Below, in pieces: positions 34,169 to 44,789 of a stretch of 64,000 nucleotides of DNA. Source of the stretch: Thalassotalea profundi (GTDB lineage: Bacteria > Pseudomonadota > Gammaproteobacteria > Enterobacterales > Alteromonadaceae); assembly GCF_014653195.1 (NCBI RefSeq), contig NZ_BNAH01000001.1, positions 1 to 64,000 of the forward strand, in the 5' to 3' direction. Every line of letters begins with the position of its first letter. Position 1 is the first letter of the stretch. The notes under the pieces were generated by a model. That model ran no database searches. It was not told the DNA's origin and was given only the letters and a program-made list of their open reading frames with translations. The position numbers and the translations under genes are program-made.

Positions 34169-36247
34169 TTACCAAATTTTCACACGCTTTTCAGGCGAGA
34201 TATACATAGCATCGCCTTCTTGTACGTTAAATGCTTTATAGAATTCAGGCATATTAGAAAGTGATCCTAATGCACGGAATTCACCTGGCGAATGAGGGTC
34301 CGTAGCTACACGGTTACGCATTGACTTTTCAACAATTTTTGAACGCCAAATTTGTGCATAACCCATAAAGAAACGTTGATCACCTGTTAAGCCATCAATT
34401 ACCGGTGCTTCTTTACCATTTAACGAGGCTTTATAAGCTTTATAAGCAATAGTAACACCTGATAAGTCACCAATGTTCTCACCTAAGGTAAGCTCACCAT
34501 TAACGTGCAGATCGTCAAATACTTGGTATTTGCTATATTGGTCGACTAGGATTGCGGTACGTTTACCAAATTCTTCTAAATCAGTTTCAGTCCACCAGTT
34601 GCGCATGTTACCTTCTGCGTCATAACGACTACCTTGGTCGTCAAAACCGTGGCCCATCTCATGGCCAATTACTGCACCAATGCCGCCATAGTTTACTGCA
34701 TCGTCAGCAGCCATATTGAAAAATGGTGGTTGTAATATTGCCGCAGGGAATACAATTTCATTTACTGTTGGGTTGTAATAAGCATTTACCGTTTGTGGTG
34801 TCATACCCCATTCCCAATCACGAATTGGTCCACCTAGCTTTTCAACTTCTTTTTGATGAGAAACTTGGCTAGAACGAATACGATTACCTACTAAATCATC
34901 AGCTTTTATTTCAAGTGCAGAATAGTCTTCCCATTTGTCTGGGTAACCTATTTTAGGCGTAAATGCGGCTAATTTAACTTGAGCGGCTTTTTTCGTGTCT
35001 TCAGACATCCATTCAAGTTCGTTAATTGAAGCACCGTAAGCATCACGTAAGTTTTCAACTAATTCGCTCATGCGAGATTTAGCTTCTGGCTTGAAATGAC
35101 GTTTTACATATACTTTACCAATTACTTCACCAAGGTTGCCGTTTACAACACTTACGCCACGTTTCCACATTGGACGTTGCTCTTCACGACCACTTAACTG
35201 TTTTGAAAAGAAATCAAAATTTTCATTATCAAGTGCCGTTGTTAAAGAGCCTGCAAAAGTACTTAAGGTATGAAAGGTTTCGTATGTTTTCCAATCTTCA
35301 AGTGAGGTTTCAGCAAATGTTTCACCAAAACCTTTGATGAAGCTCGGTTGATTGATAATAATATCTTTTTGCTGTGCTACACCTTGAGCTTCTAAAAATG
35401 CATTCCAATTAAAAGCACTTGTTAGGGTGTTTAAATCAGCTACATTAAACTTGTTATAACGTTTAGCACTGTCACGAGACTCCACACGAGTCCAGTGAAA
35501 ACCAGCGAGTTTAGTTTCAATGGCCATGATGGTTTTAGCCGCTTCACTGCCATTTTCTAAACCGGCTAAGTTATACATATTTTCGATATGTTTAAGATAA
35601 CCTTCACGTAATTTTACAAAACGCTCTGCTTCGTTAAAGTAGTAATCTTTATCGGGTAAGCCTAAACCACTTTGCCAAATATGTGTGGCATAACGTGATG
35701 AATCTTTTGCATCAACACTAATATAAAAAGCTAATGGGCTTGAAATACCAGCTGACTGATATTTACCTAAGAAGGTAGCTAGTTCATCTTTGTTTTTAAG
35801 CGCTGAAATAGTATCGAGTATGCCTTGAATAGGTTTAATACCTAAAGCATTACGAGTTTCTGTATCCATGTATGAACGGAATAAATCAGCAACCTTTTGC
35901 TCATCGCTACCCATTTTTAAGTTTTCTGTTGCCGCTAACTCTTCGATAATGGCTTTTACATTATCGTCAGCCGTATCTCTTAAATCGTAAAAAGAACCAA
36001 CGGCTGTTTTATCTGAAGGTATGTTAGTGTTTTTTAACCAACCACCATTAATATAACGGTAAAAGTTATCTTGTGGACGAACAGATTCATCCATATTAGC
36101 TAAGGTAATACCAGAGGTTAGTGCCACTTTCTCAGTTGCAGGTATTTCTGTTTTAGTTGTTTTAGTTGTTGAGTTTTGCTCTGCGTTATTGCAACCAGCT
36201 ACTAAAAGTAGGGAAGAACAAACAGCACTTGCGATAATTAACTTCAT
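34169..36247 (-). CDS. pepO: M13-family (neprilysin/PepO-like) zinc metallopeptidase lipoprotein
   Basis: A 692-residue envelope endopeptidase that cleaves oligopeptides. It has a lipoprotein signal (LLLVAGC, residues about 14-19), the large M13 N-terminal domain (about 55-440) and a catalytic domain with VIGHEMGHGFDDQG (HExxH zinc ligands) and the distal ENIGDLSGV motif, whose glutamate is the third ligand. The conserved NAYYNPTVNEIVFPAAILQP substrate segment is present, as is the C-terminal W found in the family. Single gene with a 440-bp upstream region. Confidence 0.92.
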   Translation of the reverse strand: MKLIIASAVCSSLLLVAGCNNAEQNSTTKTTKTEIPATEKVALTSGITLANMDESVRPQDNFYRYINGGWLKNTNIPSDKTAVGSFYDLRDTADDNVKAIIEELAATENLKMGSDEQKVADLFRSYMDTETRNALGIKPIQGILDTISALKNKDELATFLGKYQSAGISSPLAFYISVDAKDSSRYATHIWQSGLGLPDKDYYFNEAERFVKLREGYLKHIENMYNLAGLENGSEAAKTIMAIETKLAGFHWTRVESRDSAKRYNKFNVADLNTLTSAFNWNAFLEAQGVAQQKDIIINQPSFIKGFGETFAETSLEDWKTYETFHTLSTFAGSLTTALDNENFDFFSKQLSGREEQRPMWKRGVSVVNGNLGEVIGKVYVKRHFKPEAKSRMSELVENLRDAYGASINELEWMSEDTKKAAQVKLAAFTPKIGYPDKWEDYSALEIKADDLVGNRIRSSQVSHQKEVEKLGGPIRDWEWGMTPQTVNAYYNPTVNEIVFPAAILQPPFFNMAADDAVNYGGIGAVIGHEMGHGFDDQGSRYDAEGNMRNWWTETDLEEFGKRTAILVDQYSKYQVFDDLHVNGELTLGENIGDLSGVTIAYKAYKASLNGKEAPVIDGLTGDQRFFMGYAQIWRSKIVEKSMRNRVATDPHSPGEFRALGSLSNMPEFYKAFNVQEGDAMYISPEKRVKIW

Positions 36248-36691
36248 TAATAGTACTCGTATTTAGTCGATATTGAGGGTTATACCAATCGGATTAATTT
36301 ATCCTGCGAAGTGCCAATAAAATTAATCCGTTTAGTATTACAATAAAAGTAACCAAAAGTGTTTTAGAACGAAATTTAAAACAAACTTGCATGGCTAAAC
36401 AGTGATTGTGGAAAACTATAGTAAGGGCTGTATGCAATTATTACTAGCGTACGACACATCTATTTACATATTTTTGTCACTTTTTTGTATGCATTTTTGT
36501 ACAAATAAACATATTTGTTCTTTCAGTAGCCAAAATATGTATTTGCTCAATAGTTTTGCTGGTTTTGTTCTGTTTTGACATGAATATTTACGTATTAATT
36601 CTAAGCGTAATTTTATTTAATTGTGTTATGCTTTTGCCATCTTCTTGTGTGTGTAAAGTATTACACCTTTAACTGGTTAATTTTACGGTCA
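36248..36691. other. Divergent regulatory region between pepO and lolC
   Basis: 444 bp without a supportable ORF. It holds the palindromic element near pepO and a TTGACA at 36575-36580 that may be the -35 of lolCDE; the matching -10 is poor. Confidence 0.5.
36281..36340. repeat. Palindromic element of about 60 bp
   Basis: Perfect 11-bp inverted repeat (CGGATTAATTT at 36290-36300, AAATTAATCCG at 36320-36330) with a 19-bp loop, flanked by TATACCAAT on the left and GTATTA on the right. It resembles intergenic palindromes that recur in Colwellia and Shewanella genomes; only one copy is in this window. Confidence 0.55.
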
Positions 36692-37924
36692 ATGTTTCAG
36701 CCTGTTAGTTTCTTTATTGGATTGCGCTATAGTAAAAGCCGAAGTCGAACAGGCTTTGTTTCTTTTATCACTTTTTTCTCTATTGTTGGTATTTTATTGG
36801 GCGTTGCTTCTTTGATCACCGTTGTGTCGGTAATGAATGGTTTTGAGGGAGAGTTAAAAAAACGCATATTAGGTTTAGTTCCTCATGTTTTAATCTCTAC
36901 TAAAGAGCAATCATCATTTGAGCAATGGCAAACGCTTCGACAAGATATTTTAGCCATTAGTCATGTCAATCACGTCACTCCCATCATTGAAAGTGAAGCA
37001 CTTATTCAGTCAACTAAAACCATTAAAATGGTACAGTTACAAGGGTTAACTCCAACATTAGAACAGCACAATATTGTGACTTCAAGAATGAGTTATGGCG
37101 AACTGACAGATCTTGATAAACATAAATATTCTGTGGTGATGGGCGAGTCTTTAGCGCGCGACCTTGGTGTCAATATTGGCGATAATGTGAGGTTGTTGTT
37201 ACCTAATAAAACCGTTTTTACCCCTATGGGGCGTATGCCTATGCAACGTACCTTTATATTAGTGGGCTTATTTAATGTTGGCTCACAAGTTGATAAAGAT
37301 ATGGTGTATTTAACTAACGAAAGTGCAGCTAAAATGTTGAGACGACAACATGATGATATCAGGCAATTAAGACTGTACTTAGATGATGCCTTTAATGCCG
37401 ATCAGGTTATAGAAGAACTTAAGCAAGGTTTTCCTGAACTTAATTTCTCATCGTGGAAATCATCACAAGGGAGTTTGTTTGGTGCTGTTCAGATGGAAAA
37501 GAACATGATGGGATTAAGTTTGGCTCTTATTATTGCTGTTGCTGCGTTTAATATTGTGTCGGCTTTGGTGATGGTGGTGATTGATAAACGAGGGGAGATT
37601 GCCATTTTACAGACCTTTGGTATGACGCGCGCTAACATAGTGAAAATATTTATCAGTCAAGGAATGATTAACGGTTTATGGGGCACATTGCTTGGTGTTG
37701 TGGCGGGTGTATTACTCACTATAAACCTCAATAGCTTGATATCAATATTAGGTTTAAATTTACTTGGCGCTGGTTCTGGTGCTCAACAACTCCCTATTGC
37801 CTTAAATGGCTTAGATGTATTGGTTATCGCCATTGGCGCTTTATCAATGAGCTTTTTGGCCACACTATACCCTGCATATCACGCCTCTAAAACACAGCCA
37901 GCAGAGGTTTTACGAAATGAGTAA
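36692..37924 (+). CDS. lolC: Lipoprotein-releasing system permease LolC
   Basis: Inner-membrane component of LolCDE, which extracts outer-membrane lipoproteins and hands them to LolA. From the ATG at 36692 the product is 410 residues and starts MFQPVSFFIGLRYSKSR, matching E. coli LolC. It has four transmembrane helices: one N-terminal (VGILLGVASLITVVSVMNGFE) and three C-terminal, around a large periplasmic domain. A longer frame from 36623 lacks family similarity at its start. It overlaps lolD by 8 bp. Confidence 0.93.
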   Translation: MFQPVSFFIGLRYSKSRSRTGFVSFITFFSIVGILLGVASLITVVSVMNGFEGELKKRILGLVPHVLISTKEQSSFEQWQTLRQDILAISHVNHVTPIIESEALIQSTKTIKMVQLQGLTPTLEQHNIVTSRMSYGELTDLDKHKYSVVMGESLARDLGVNIGDNVRLLLPNKTVFTPMGRMPMQRTFILVGLFNVGSQVDKDMVYLTNESAAKMLRRQHDDIRQLRLYLDDAFNADQVIEELKQGFPELNFSSWKSSQGSLFGAVQMEKNMMGLSLALIIAVAAFNIVSALVMVVIDKRGEIAILQTFGMTRANIVKIFISQGMINGLWGTLLGVVAGVLLTINLNSLISILGLNLLGAGSGAQQLPIALNGLDVLVIAIGALSMSFLATLYPAYHASKTQPAEVLRNE

Positions 37925-38621
37925 TAGCATGAATACAAGTCTACAATGTACTGGTTTATCTAAAATTTATCAGCAAGGAACCCTTGAAACTAAAGTGTTA
38001 ACGGCTTTAGATTTAACCGTTGAAAAAGGGGAGTCATTGGCGATTGTTGGGAGTTCAGGCTGTGGAAAAAGTACCTTTTTGCATTTAGCTGGAGCACTTG
38101 ATACTCCAACTAGCGGCCAAGTACTGATTAATGACGTTGATATTGCAACATTATCAGAAAGTGAAAAAGCTAAATTACGTAATCAACATATTGGCTTTGT
38201 CTATCAGTTTCATCATTTAATGATGGAGTTTACCGCACAAGAAAATGTAGCAATGCCATTGTTAATTCGTGGTGTACCAGTAAAAAAAGCGAAAATATTA
38301 GCTGATGCTATGTTAGCAAAAGTTAACTTGGGGCATCGAGGTCATCATTTACCGTCAGAGTTATCAGGCGGAGAGCGACAACGAGTCGCTATTGCTCGCG
38401 CTCTTGTGACAGAGCCTTCTTTAGTATTAGCAGATGAGCCTACGGGAAATCTAGATTTTGATACGGCAGAGCAAATCTATCAATTAATCAGAGAGCTCAA
38501 TCAGCAATTAAAAACAAGCTTTGTTATTGTAACTCATGATTTAACTTTAGCCGCTAAGATGGATCGTCAACTTCGCCTTATTCACGGTAAATTGTCTAGT
38601 ATAGAGGCAGAAGAAAAATAG
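37917..38621 (+). CDS. lolD: Lipoprotein-releasing system ATPase LolD
   Basis: A 234-residue ABC ATPase powering lipoprotein release. It shows Walker [10 protein letters not shown], the [19 protein letters not shown] segment typical of LolD, the signature [15 protein letters not shown] and Walker [13 protein letters not shown]. It lies between lolC (overlapping) and lolE (2 bp apart), the standard operon. Confidence 0.97.
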   Translation: MSNSMNTSLQCTGLSKIYQQGTLETKVLTALDLTVEKGESLAIVGSSGCGKSTFLHLAGALDTPTSGQVLINDVDIATLSESEKAKLRNQHIGFVYQFHHLMMEFTAQENVAMPLLIRGVPVKKAKILADAMLAKVNLGHRGHHLPSELSGGERQRVAIARALVTEPSLVLADEPTGNLDFDTAEQIYQLIRELNQQLKTSFVIVTHDLTLAAKMDRQLRLIHGKLSSIEAEEK

Positions 38622-38623
38622 TC

Positions 38624-39880
38624 ATGTTTAATTCATTAAGCTTATTTTTAGGTATTCGATATATTAAGAGTCGTCAAAAAAACGGCTTTGCTTCTTTTAT
38701 CTCTGCGTCTTCAACGATAGGAATTGCCTTAGGCGTTACCGTATTAATTGTTGTTTTATCAGCCATGAATGGTTTTGAACGAGCACTTGCTAAACATTTA
38801 TTATCTGTTGTGCCACATACTGAGCTCATTGGCGTTAATGAACCTATGAAAAATTGGCAAAAAGAAGCACAGGTTATTGGTCAACATCCTGATGTGCTTG
38901 CGATTGCGCCAATTATAAAAATACAGGGGATGATGCAAAAGAAAGATCAACTTAAAGGCGTTGAACTTAGAGGTGTTAATATTGAACTTGAGCAGCAAGT
39001 ATCAGCAATTAAACAGTACGTTACTGAAGGTAAATGGCAAGATTTATCGAATGAAAATGCCGTAATTATAGGCTCGGGTATCGCTAAAAAACTCAATTTA
39101 ACCGTTGGCGATCAAGTACAAATATTACTCCCAAATAATAATCCTCAACAAGATTTAGCTCAGCAGTTTGCGTCTCCAATAAAACGTTACTTGAATGTGG
39201 TGGCTATATTTAATTTTGGTGGGGTAATTGATCAAAGCCAAAGTTATATATCACTTAAGCTTGCTCAAGACTTAATGAACTACAATGACGGGCAAGTACA
39301 AGGCCTTAGATTAACCGTTAATGACGTGTTTAATGCGCCTAGAATTGCTCGACAAGCGGCAGTGAAAACCGATCATTATTTGTATATTTATGATTGGACC
39401 CATGTGCATGGTAGTTTGTTTAATGATATTCAATTGGTACGCATGGTGATGTATATCGTATTGGTTTTAGTTATTGCAGTGGCAAGTTTTAATATAGTGT
39501 CAACATTGATTATGGTGGTTAATGAGAAAAAAGGCGATATTGCTATATTAAAAACCATGGGCGCAAGTCATTATACGATAATGCTGACATTTGTATTACA
39601 AGGCGTAATGAATGGTGTTGTAGGTTGTGTTGTCGGTGGTATGCTCGGTTGTTATTTGGCGTTAAATTTAACAAATATTATTAGTTTTATAGAAACTAGC
39701 TTTCAAACAAAGTTTTTATCTTCAGATATATATTTTATTGACTTTTTACCTAGTCACTTAGAAAGCCAAGATGTGATTTCAACCCTTGTTATTGCGCTAT
39801 TATTAAGCTTAGTCGCTACTATTTATCCTGCGTGGCGCGCCACCAAAATAGAGCCTGCACAAGTATTAGGTCAAATGTAA
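38624..39880 (+). CDS. lolE: Lipoprotein-releasing system permease LolE
   Basis: A 418-residue partner of LolC. The N-terminus (FLGIRYIKSR; IGIALGVTVLIVVLSAMNGFE; VVPH) fits E. coli LolE better than LolC. The topology is one N-terminal and three C-terminal helices around a periplasmic domain. It ends 7 bp before the convergent DUF2062 gene. Confidence 0.93.
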   Translation: MFNSLSLFLGIRYIKSRQKNGFASFISASSTIGIALGVTVLIVVLSAMNGFERALAKHLLSVVPHTELIGVNEPMKNWQKEAQVIGQHPDVLAIAPIIKIQGMMQKKDQLKGVELRGVNIELEQQVSAIKQYVTEGKWQDLSNENAVIIGSGIAKKLNLTVGDQVQILLPNNNPQQDLAQQFASPIKRYLNVVAIFNFGGVIDQSQSYISLKLAQDLMNYNDGQVQGLRLTVNDVFNAPRIARQAAVKTDHYLYIYDWTHVHGSLFNDIQLVRMVMYIVLVLVIAVASFNIVSTLIMVVNEKKGDIAILKTMGASHYTIMLTFVLQGVMNGVVGCVVGGMLGCYLALNLTNIISFIETSFQTKFLSSDIYFIDFLPSHLESQDVISTLVIALLLSLVATIYPAWRATKIEPAQVLGQM

Positions 39881-39887
39881 TTCGATG

Positions 39888-40397
39888 TTAACGGTTTTTT
39901 CTTTTTTTCCATTCTTTATTAACTGAGTGTCGCCATAAAAGGTGAATACTAAAGTAGCCAAGAACAGAAAAGAATATGGCTAAAATACCACAGCCGAGGA
40001 AAAATGAAGGACCTATGGTAGAAATACTTTCTAAGACCCATTGCCAACTAGCTTCAAAGGCGAAGTTCTGCTCAGGCGCTCCTAAAATCCAAGTCCCTAA
40101 TAAATAACAAAAATAAAAAATTGCAGGCATTGTCAATGGGTTAGTAATCCAAACTAATGCCACAGACAGAGGCAAGTTAGAATGTACTATAATAGCTACA
40201 CCTGCGGCTAAAACCATTTGAAACGGCACAGGGATGAATGCGAAAAATAAACCAACAGCAAATGCTTTAGCAACTGAACGACGATTTAAATGCCATAAAT
40301 TGCCGTTATGAAGTAAGTCACCAAAAATCCGTAAGTGCTTATTTGACTTGATTTTTTGTGGCTCTGGCATGAAGCGTTTTATGGTTTTTTTGGGCAT
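39888..40397 (-). CDS. DUF2062 membrane protein
   Basis: A 169-residue protein with the DUF2062 pattern: a basic N-terminus, then SVAKAFAVGLFFAFIPVPFQ, LPLSVALVWITNPLTMPAIF and a C-terminal hydrophobic helix with a basic tail, three to four membrane segments in all. The function is unknown. It is convergent with lolE and divergent from comEC. Confidence 0.85.
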   Translation of the reverse strand: MPKKTIKRFMPEPQKIKSNKHLRIFGDLLHNGNLWHLNRRSVAKAFAVGLFFAFIPVPFQMVLAAGVAIIVHSNLPLSVALVWITNPLTMPAIFYFCYLLGTWILGAPEQNFAFEASWQWVLESISTIGPSFFLGCGILAIFFSVLGYFSIHLLWRHSVNKEWKKRKNR

Positions 40398-40447
40398 GTT
40401 TTCACTAAAAGTTATTAAGTTTTATTCATTTACGGTAAGCAATCACT

Positions 40448-42892
40448 ATGGACTGGTGGCTAGTTACATTTTTTATCGGCGCTATATTCTCACTTTTCCT
40501 GCCTGTAGTGCCAGCGTTTTTTTATGTATTTTTGTTTCTGTTGTGTTTTCTGCTTGCTTATTTCAACAAACCTACTCGTCATTATTCGGCTGTTTTTTTA
40601 GGTTGTGCTTGGATGCTATTTTCAGCAAGTCAATATCAAACAATTTGGCAAGTTAATAATATCAATGAAACATTAATAGCTAATCGGGTTCATACAATTA
40701 CAGGAAACGTGAATTCAATGCCTAGTTGCATAGAAAACTACTGCCGATTTAATTTTATTGCTCAGCAACTCAATAATACCATATTAAATGAACCAGTTGT
40801 TATTAAGCTTAATTGGAATAGCCCTAAAACAACGCTAAAGCAGGGGCAGCAATGGCAATTATTTGTAAAATTAAAACCCGCACATGGTTTAGCAAACCCA
40901 GGAGGCTTTAGTTATCAAACATGGTTACGTAGACAAAATGTTCATGCAACGGGCTACGTGCGCGAAAAGCAGGAGAATCAATTACTAAATAAAGCGATCA
41001 GTCATAGGCAGAAGCAATTTTCTAGTTTCAATCAAGCATTACCTTCACACGATTTAACGCCTATTATTCAAGCGTTAACATTTGGTGAGCGAAGTGGTTT
41101 AGATAAAAGGCACTGGAAGGTATTACAGAACACACAAATTCAGCATTTAATCGCAATTTCCGGTTTACATATAGGGATTGTCGGAGGTGTTAGTTACTTA
41201 GTCTTTTTAATCATTATTCGCTTGCTACCATTAAATAAAATATTAATAACTCACTCATATATTATCTCAAAAAAATCACAAGCTAAATCAAATGCTTTGA
41301 AAAATAAAAGCTTAGTAAATACTTGTTTAAATAATAATATTCGTATATTTGCTTTATTATTTAGCGCTATATGTGCAGGGTATTATGCCTATTTAGCTGG
41401 TTTTTCAGTACCTACTTTACGTGCGTTAGTGATGATTTATTGGTTTCTAATCTTTCGTTTATTAGCGATAAAAGTTGCTATTCATACATGGTTTGCTTTG
41501 TCAGTATTTTGTATTGTTTTGCTTATGCCAATGAGTGTAATTTCTATAAGTTTCTGGCTTTCTATTTATGCGGTATTGTGTATTTTTATTATCATTTGGC
41601 TGTGGGGGAAATATTTTACCCAATATCAATTAGCAGATGTCTCGTTTTGGCATAAATTTATCATTAAAGCTAAGCAACTTTTGTTATTGCAAAGTCTTTT
41701 AACATTATTAATGTTACCACTTGCCACTTTGTTTTCAGGGCAAGTGTCAATAGTCGCTATTTTAGCCAATATTATTGCAGTTCCATTAGTAAGCTTAGTT
41801 GTTTTGCCTTTAATTATTTGTGCTTTATTAGTTAGTCAGTTTTCTGCCCAACTAACGAGTTTCATTATTGATATTGTATTAATGCTCTTGTCTTGGCTTT
41901 GGCAGTATCTCACTTTTTTATCAGAATTGCCTTGGGCTGTATCGAACCTAACTCAATTACAGTGGGGGCTTTTGTCTATTGCGATTCTACTGATTCTGCT
42001 TGCAATTTTTGTTACACCTAATATTAGAAAGTGGCTATTGTTTCCTCTAGTTTTAGTAATAGCGAATATAAAAGCTTATTCAGTTTTTTCAACGAATAGT
42101 TGGCAAGTCAAAGTAATGGATGTTGGGCAGGGCTTAGCAGTAATTGTTGAAAAAAATAATCGCGTGTTGCTTTATGATACAGGAGCTAAATACCCCAGTG
42201 GTTTTTCAATGGCTGAATCAGTGCTGTTACCTTATTTTCAGCAACAAGGGATTGAACAGCTAGATTGGCTAATAATTAGCCATGATGATAATGATCATGC
42301 CGGAGGCTTTAATTTGTTAAATAATAGTCTCTTGATTGAAAACTTAATGGTTAACGATTTAAATATTAATGCTAATTATCGATGTTTAGCTGGCGCTAAA
42401 TACAATTGGCAAGGGTTAACAATTGAGGTGTTATCGCCAAATGAAATGAAAGGAGATAAAAACGATGACTCGTGTGTAGTGCGTATTTCTGATCAACAGC
42501 ATAGTGTTTTACTGCCAGGGGATATAAGCCAAAAAATAGAAAGGCGCATAGTTAAGCAATTTAGTACTCATGATAAAGTTAACACTACAAATGAAAGCCA
42601 AAAACACCAACAATTAGCATCTACTATCATAATTGCTCCGCATCATGGTTCTAAAACATCTTCTAGTCGACCTTTTTTACAAGCTGTCTCTCCACAATAT
42701 GCTGTTTTTAGTGCTGGGTTTTTAAATCATTGGTATATGCCCGCCAAAACAGTAGTTGAGCGCTATCATAAGCTAAATATTTCAACCTTTAATACGGCAG
42801 AAAGTGGTACTGTTACCTTTAAAATTTCAAATAAAGGAATTGAGGTATCTCAGTATCGATTAGATGAATGGCCTTTTTGGTTTGCAAATTAG
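40448..42892 (+). CDS. comEC: ComEC/Rec2 DNA-uptake channel protein
   Basis: Predicted inner-membrane channel for transformation DNA, 814 residues. It has an N-terminal DUF4131/OB-like part (about 50-190), the Competence domain with many helices (LTFGERSGLDKRHWKVLQN, LIAISGLHIGIVGG; about 200-540) and a C-terminal metallo-beta-lactamase-like domain (about 555-780; MDVGQGLAVIVE, ISHDDNDHAGG). Complete length suggests a functional gene. It precedes msbA, a common order in Gammaproteobacteria. Confidence 0.93.
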   Translation: MDWWLVTFFIGAIFSLFLPVVPAFFYVFLFLLCFLLAYFNKPTRHYSAVFLGCAWMLFSASQYQTIWQVNNINETLIANRVHTITGNVNSMPSCIENYCRFNFIAQQLNNTILNEPVVIKLNWNSPKTTLKQGQQWQLFVKLKPAHGLANPGGFSYQTWLRRQNVHATGYVREKQENQLLNKAISHRQKQFSSFNQALPSHDLTPIIQALTFGERSGLDKRHWKVLQNTQIQHLIAISGLHIGIVGGVSYLVFLIIIRLLPLNKILITHSYIISKKSQAKSNALKNKSLVNTCLNNNIRIFALLFSAICAGYYAYLAGFSVPTLRALVMIYWFLIFRLLAIKVAIHTWFALSVFCIVLLMPMSVISISFWLSIYAVLCIFIIIWLWGKYFTQYQLADVSFWHKFIIKAKQLLLLQSLLTLLMLPLATLFSGQVSIVAILANIIAVPLVSLVVLPLIICALLVSQFSAQLTSFIIDIVLMLLSWLWQYLTFLSELPWAVSNLTQLQWGLLSIAILLILLAIFVTPNIRKWLLFPLVLVIANIKAYSVFSTNSWQVKVMDVGQGLAVIVEKNNRVLLYDTGAKYPSGFSMAESVLLPYFQQQGIEQLDWLIISHDDNDHAGGFNLLNNSLLIENLMVNDLNINANYRCLAGAKYNWQGLTIEVLSPNEMKGDKNDDSCVVRISDQQHSVLLPGDISQKIERRIVKQFSTHDKVNTTNESQKHQQLASTIIIAPHHGSKTSSSRPFLQAVSPQYAVFSAGFLNHWYMPAKTVVERYHKLNISTFNTAESGTVTFKISNKGIEVSQYRLDEWPFWFAN

Positions 42893-42981
42893 CACTTAAT
42901 CACTTGGTTAGCATGCTAATTAAGGCTAAAATAATGAAATATTAAACTAATTACTGATTTACGGGCTTATTGAGAGACTTA

Positions 42982-44754
42982 ATGTCAGCTATCCCTGAAC
43001 TAAAAAAACAAGCAGATCACCAAGCGCTGCAAATATCCACTTGGCAAAATTTTAAGCGTTTAATGCGCTATGCAAAAGCATACAAAATGGGGTTTGTTGT
43101 TTCCATTATCGGTATGTTGGCGTATGCGGGTGTCGATTTACTGTTTCTTTCGAAATTACAACCACTCATTGATGATGGTTTAACTGGTACAGATCCTAAT
43201 TTTATGAAATGGGCGCCTGCATTTGTGATTGCTTGTTTCTTTTTTCGAGGGTTAAGTCATTTTATTGCCAATTTTTGTCTGGCTTGGGTAGGTAACCATG
43301 TCGTTGCTGATCTACGCCAGCATATTTTTGAGCATATTATGATGATGCCAGTAAGTTTTCATGATAAAGAATCAACAGGCTCTCTTATTTCTAAATTAAC
43401 CTATGATACCGAACAAGTGTTGAACGCAACCAGCAAAGCCTTGCTTACGTTAGTTCAACAAGGTGTTTTTGTCTTGGGCTTAATTGTAATGATGTTTTAT
43501 TTCAGTTGGCAATTGTCTGCCATATTTTTACTCATCGTTCCTGTTATTGCTTTTGTTATTACTCAAGTATCTCGTCGTTTTCGTAAGGTTAGTAAGGATA
43601 TTCAAGGGGCAATGGGAGAGGTAACTACTGCCGCAGAGCAAACTTTTAATGGTCATAAAGTGGTATTAACGTTTGATGGTCAACAACGTGAATTTGAACG
43701 ATTTAACGTGATAAATAAAAATAATCGTCAGCAACGTATGAAAATGGTTATTGCGAGATCTGCGAGTGTTCCTATTATTCAAATTATCGCATCTTTCGCT
43801 CTTGCGTTTATTCTCTATATTGTGACTACGCCTGAAATGTCTGACATTAAGCCTGGGGCTTTTATAGCGGTAGTAACGTATATGACAATGTTGATGAATC
43901 CGTTGAAACAATTAACCAATGTAAACAGTGAATTTCAAAAGGGCATGGCGGCTTGTTCTAGTATTTTTGCTGTGTTGGATCAAGATTTAGAAAACGATAC
44001 AGGCACTTTATCATTAGACAGAGCTAAAGGGGAATTAGCTTTTGAAAATGTTAATTTTTCTTATCAAGGTGACGATAGCTTATCACTTAAACAATTAAGT
44101 TTTAATGCCAAAGCTGGAGATACCGTAGCGCTTGTTGGGCGCTCAGGTAGTGGTAAAAGTACGGCGAGTGCTTTATTACTAAGATTTTATGAAGCTACAG
44201 CGGGTAGGGTATTAATTGATGGTGAAAACATCCTTGATTATAAATTAAAAGATTTACGCAAACAGTTTGCTTATGTATCTCAACAAGTCGTGTTGTTTAA
44301 TGACTCTTTGGCAAATAATATCGCTTATGGTAAGCCTGATGCAACGCGAGATGAAATTATTGATGCGGCTACCAAAGCCCATGTAATGGAATTTGCTAAC
44401 AATCTTAGTGATGGTTTAGATACGAATATTGGTGACAATGGTGCGTTATTGTCGGGTGGGCAACGTCAACGTATTGCTATTGCAAGGGCATTATTGTGTG
44501 ATGCGCCTTTTTTAATTCTTGATGAAGCCACGAGTGCTTTAGATACAGAGTCTGAACGCCATATTCAAGATGCTTTACGCCTTTTACAACAAAACCGAAC
44601 CAGTATTGTGATTGCTCATCGTCTTTCAACTATTGAGAGTGCTGATAACATTATTGTTATGGAGCAAGGTGAAATTGTTGAACAAGGTGATCACCAAACA
44701 TTACTTAATAAAGATGGCGCTTATGCACAATTACATCGTTTTCAATTTGGATAA
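42982..44754 (+). CDS. msbA: Lipid A flippase MsbA
   Basis: Homodimeric ABC exporter flipping lipid A-core to the periplasmic leaflet, 590 residues from the ATG at 42982. It has six transmembrane helices (about 35-310) and an ATPase domain with GRSGSGKST, LSGGQRQRIAIARAL and FLILDEATSALDTESE. It is followed by lpxK, ycaR and kdsB, the usual LPS assembly cluster. A TTG at 42970 is a less likely start. Confidence 0.96.
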   Translation: MSAIPELKKQADHQALQISTWQNFKRLMRYAKAYKMGFVVSIIGMLAYAGVDLLFLSKLQPLIDDGLTGTDPNFMKWAPAFVIACFFFRGLSHFIANFCLAWVGNHVVADLRQHIFEHIMMMPVSFHDKESTGSLISKLTYDTEQVLNATSKALLTLVQQGVFVLGLIVMMFYFSWQLSAIFLLIVPVIAFVITQVSRRFRKVSKDIQGAMGEVTTAAEQTFNGHKVVLTFDGQQREFERFNVINKNNRQQRMKMVIARSASVPIIQIIASFALAFILYIVTTPEMSDIKPGAFIAVVTYMTMLMNPLKQLTNVNSEFQKGMAACSSIFAVLDQDLENDTGTLSLDRAKGELAFENVNFSYQGDDSLSLKQLSFNAKAGDTVALVGRSGSGKSTASALLLRFYEATAGRVLIDGENILDYKLKDLRKQFAYVSQQVVLFNDSLANNIAYGKPDATRDEIIDAATKAHVMEFANNLSDGLDTNIGDNGALLSGGQRQRIAIARALLCDAPFLILDEATSALDTESERHIQDALRLLQQNRTSIVIAHRLSTIESADNIIVMEQGEIVEQGDHQTLLNKDGAYAQLHRFQFG

Positions 44755-44789
44755 AGTTGTGGCTTTACTTATAAAGTTAAAGGCAAGCT

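Noticed and set aside
42908..42919. 12-bp palindrome TTAGCATGCTAA upstream of msbA
   Set aside because: Isolated, with no matching promoter boxes or second copy.
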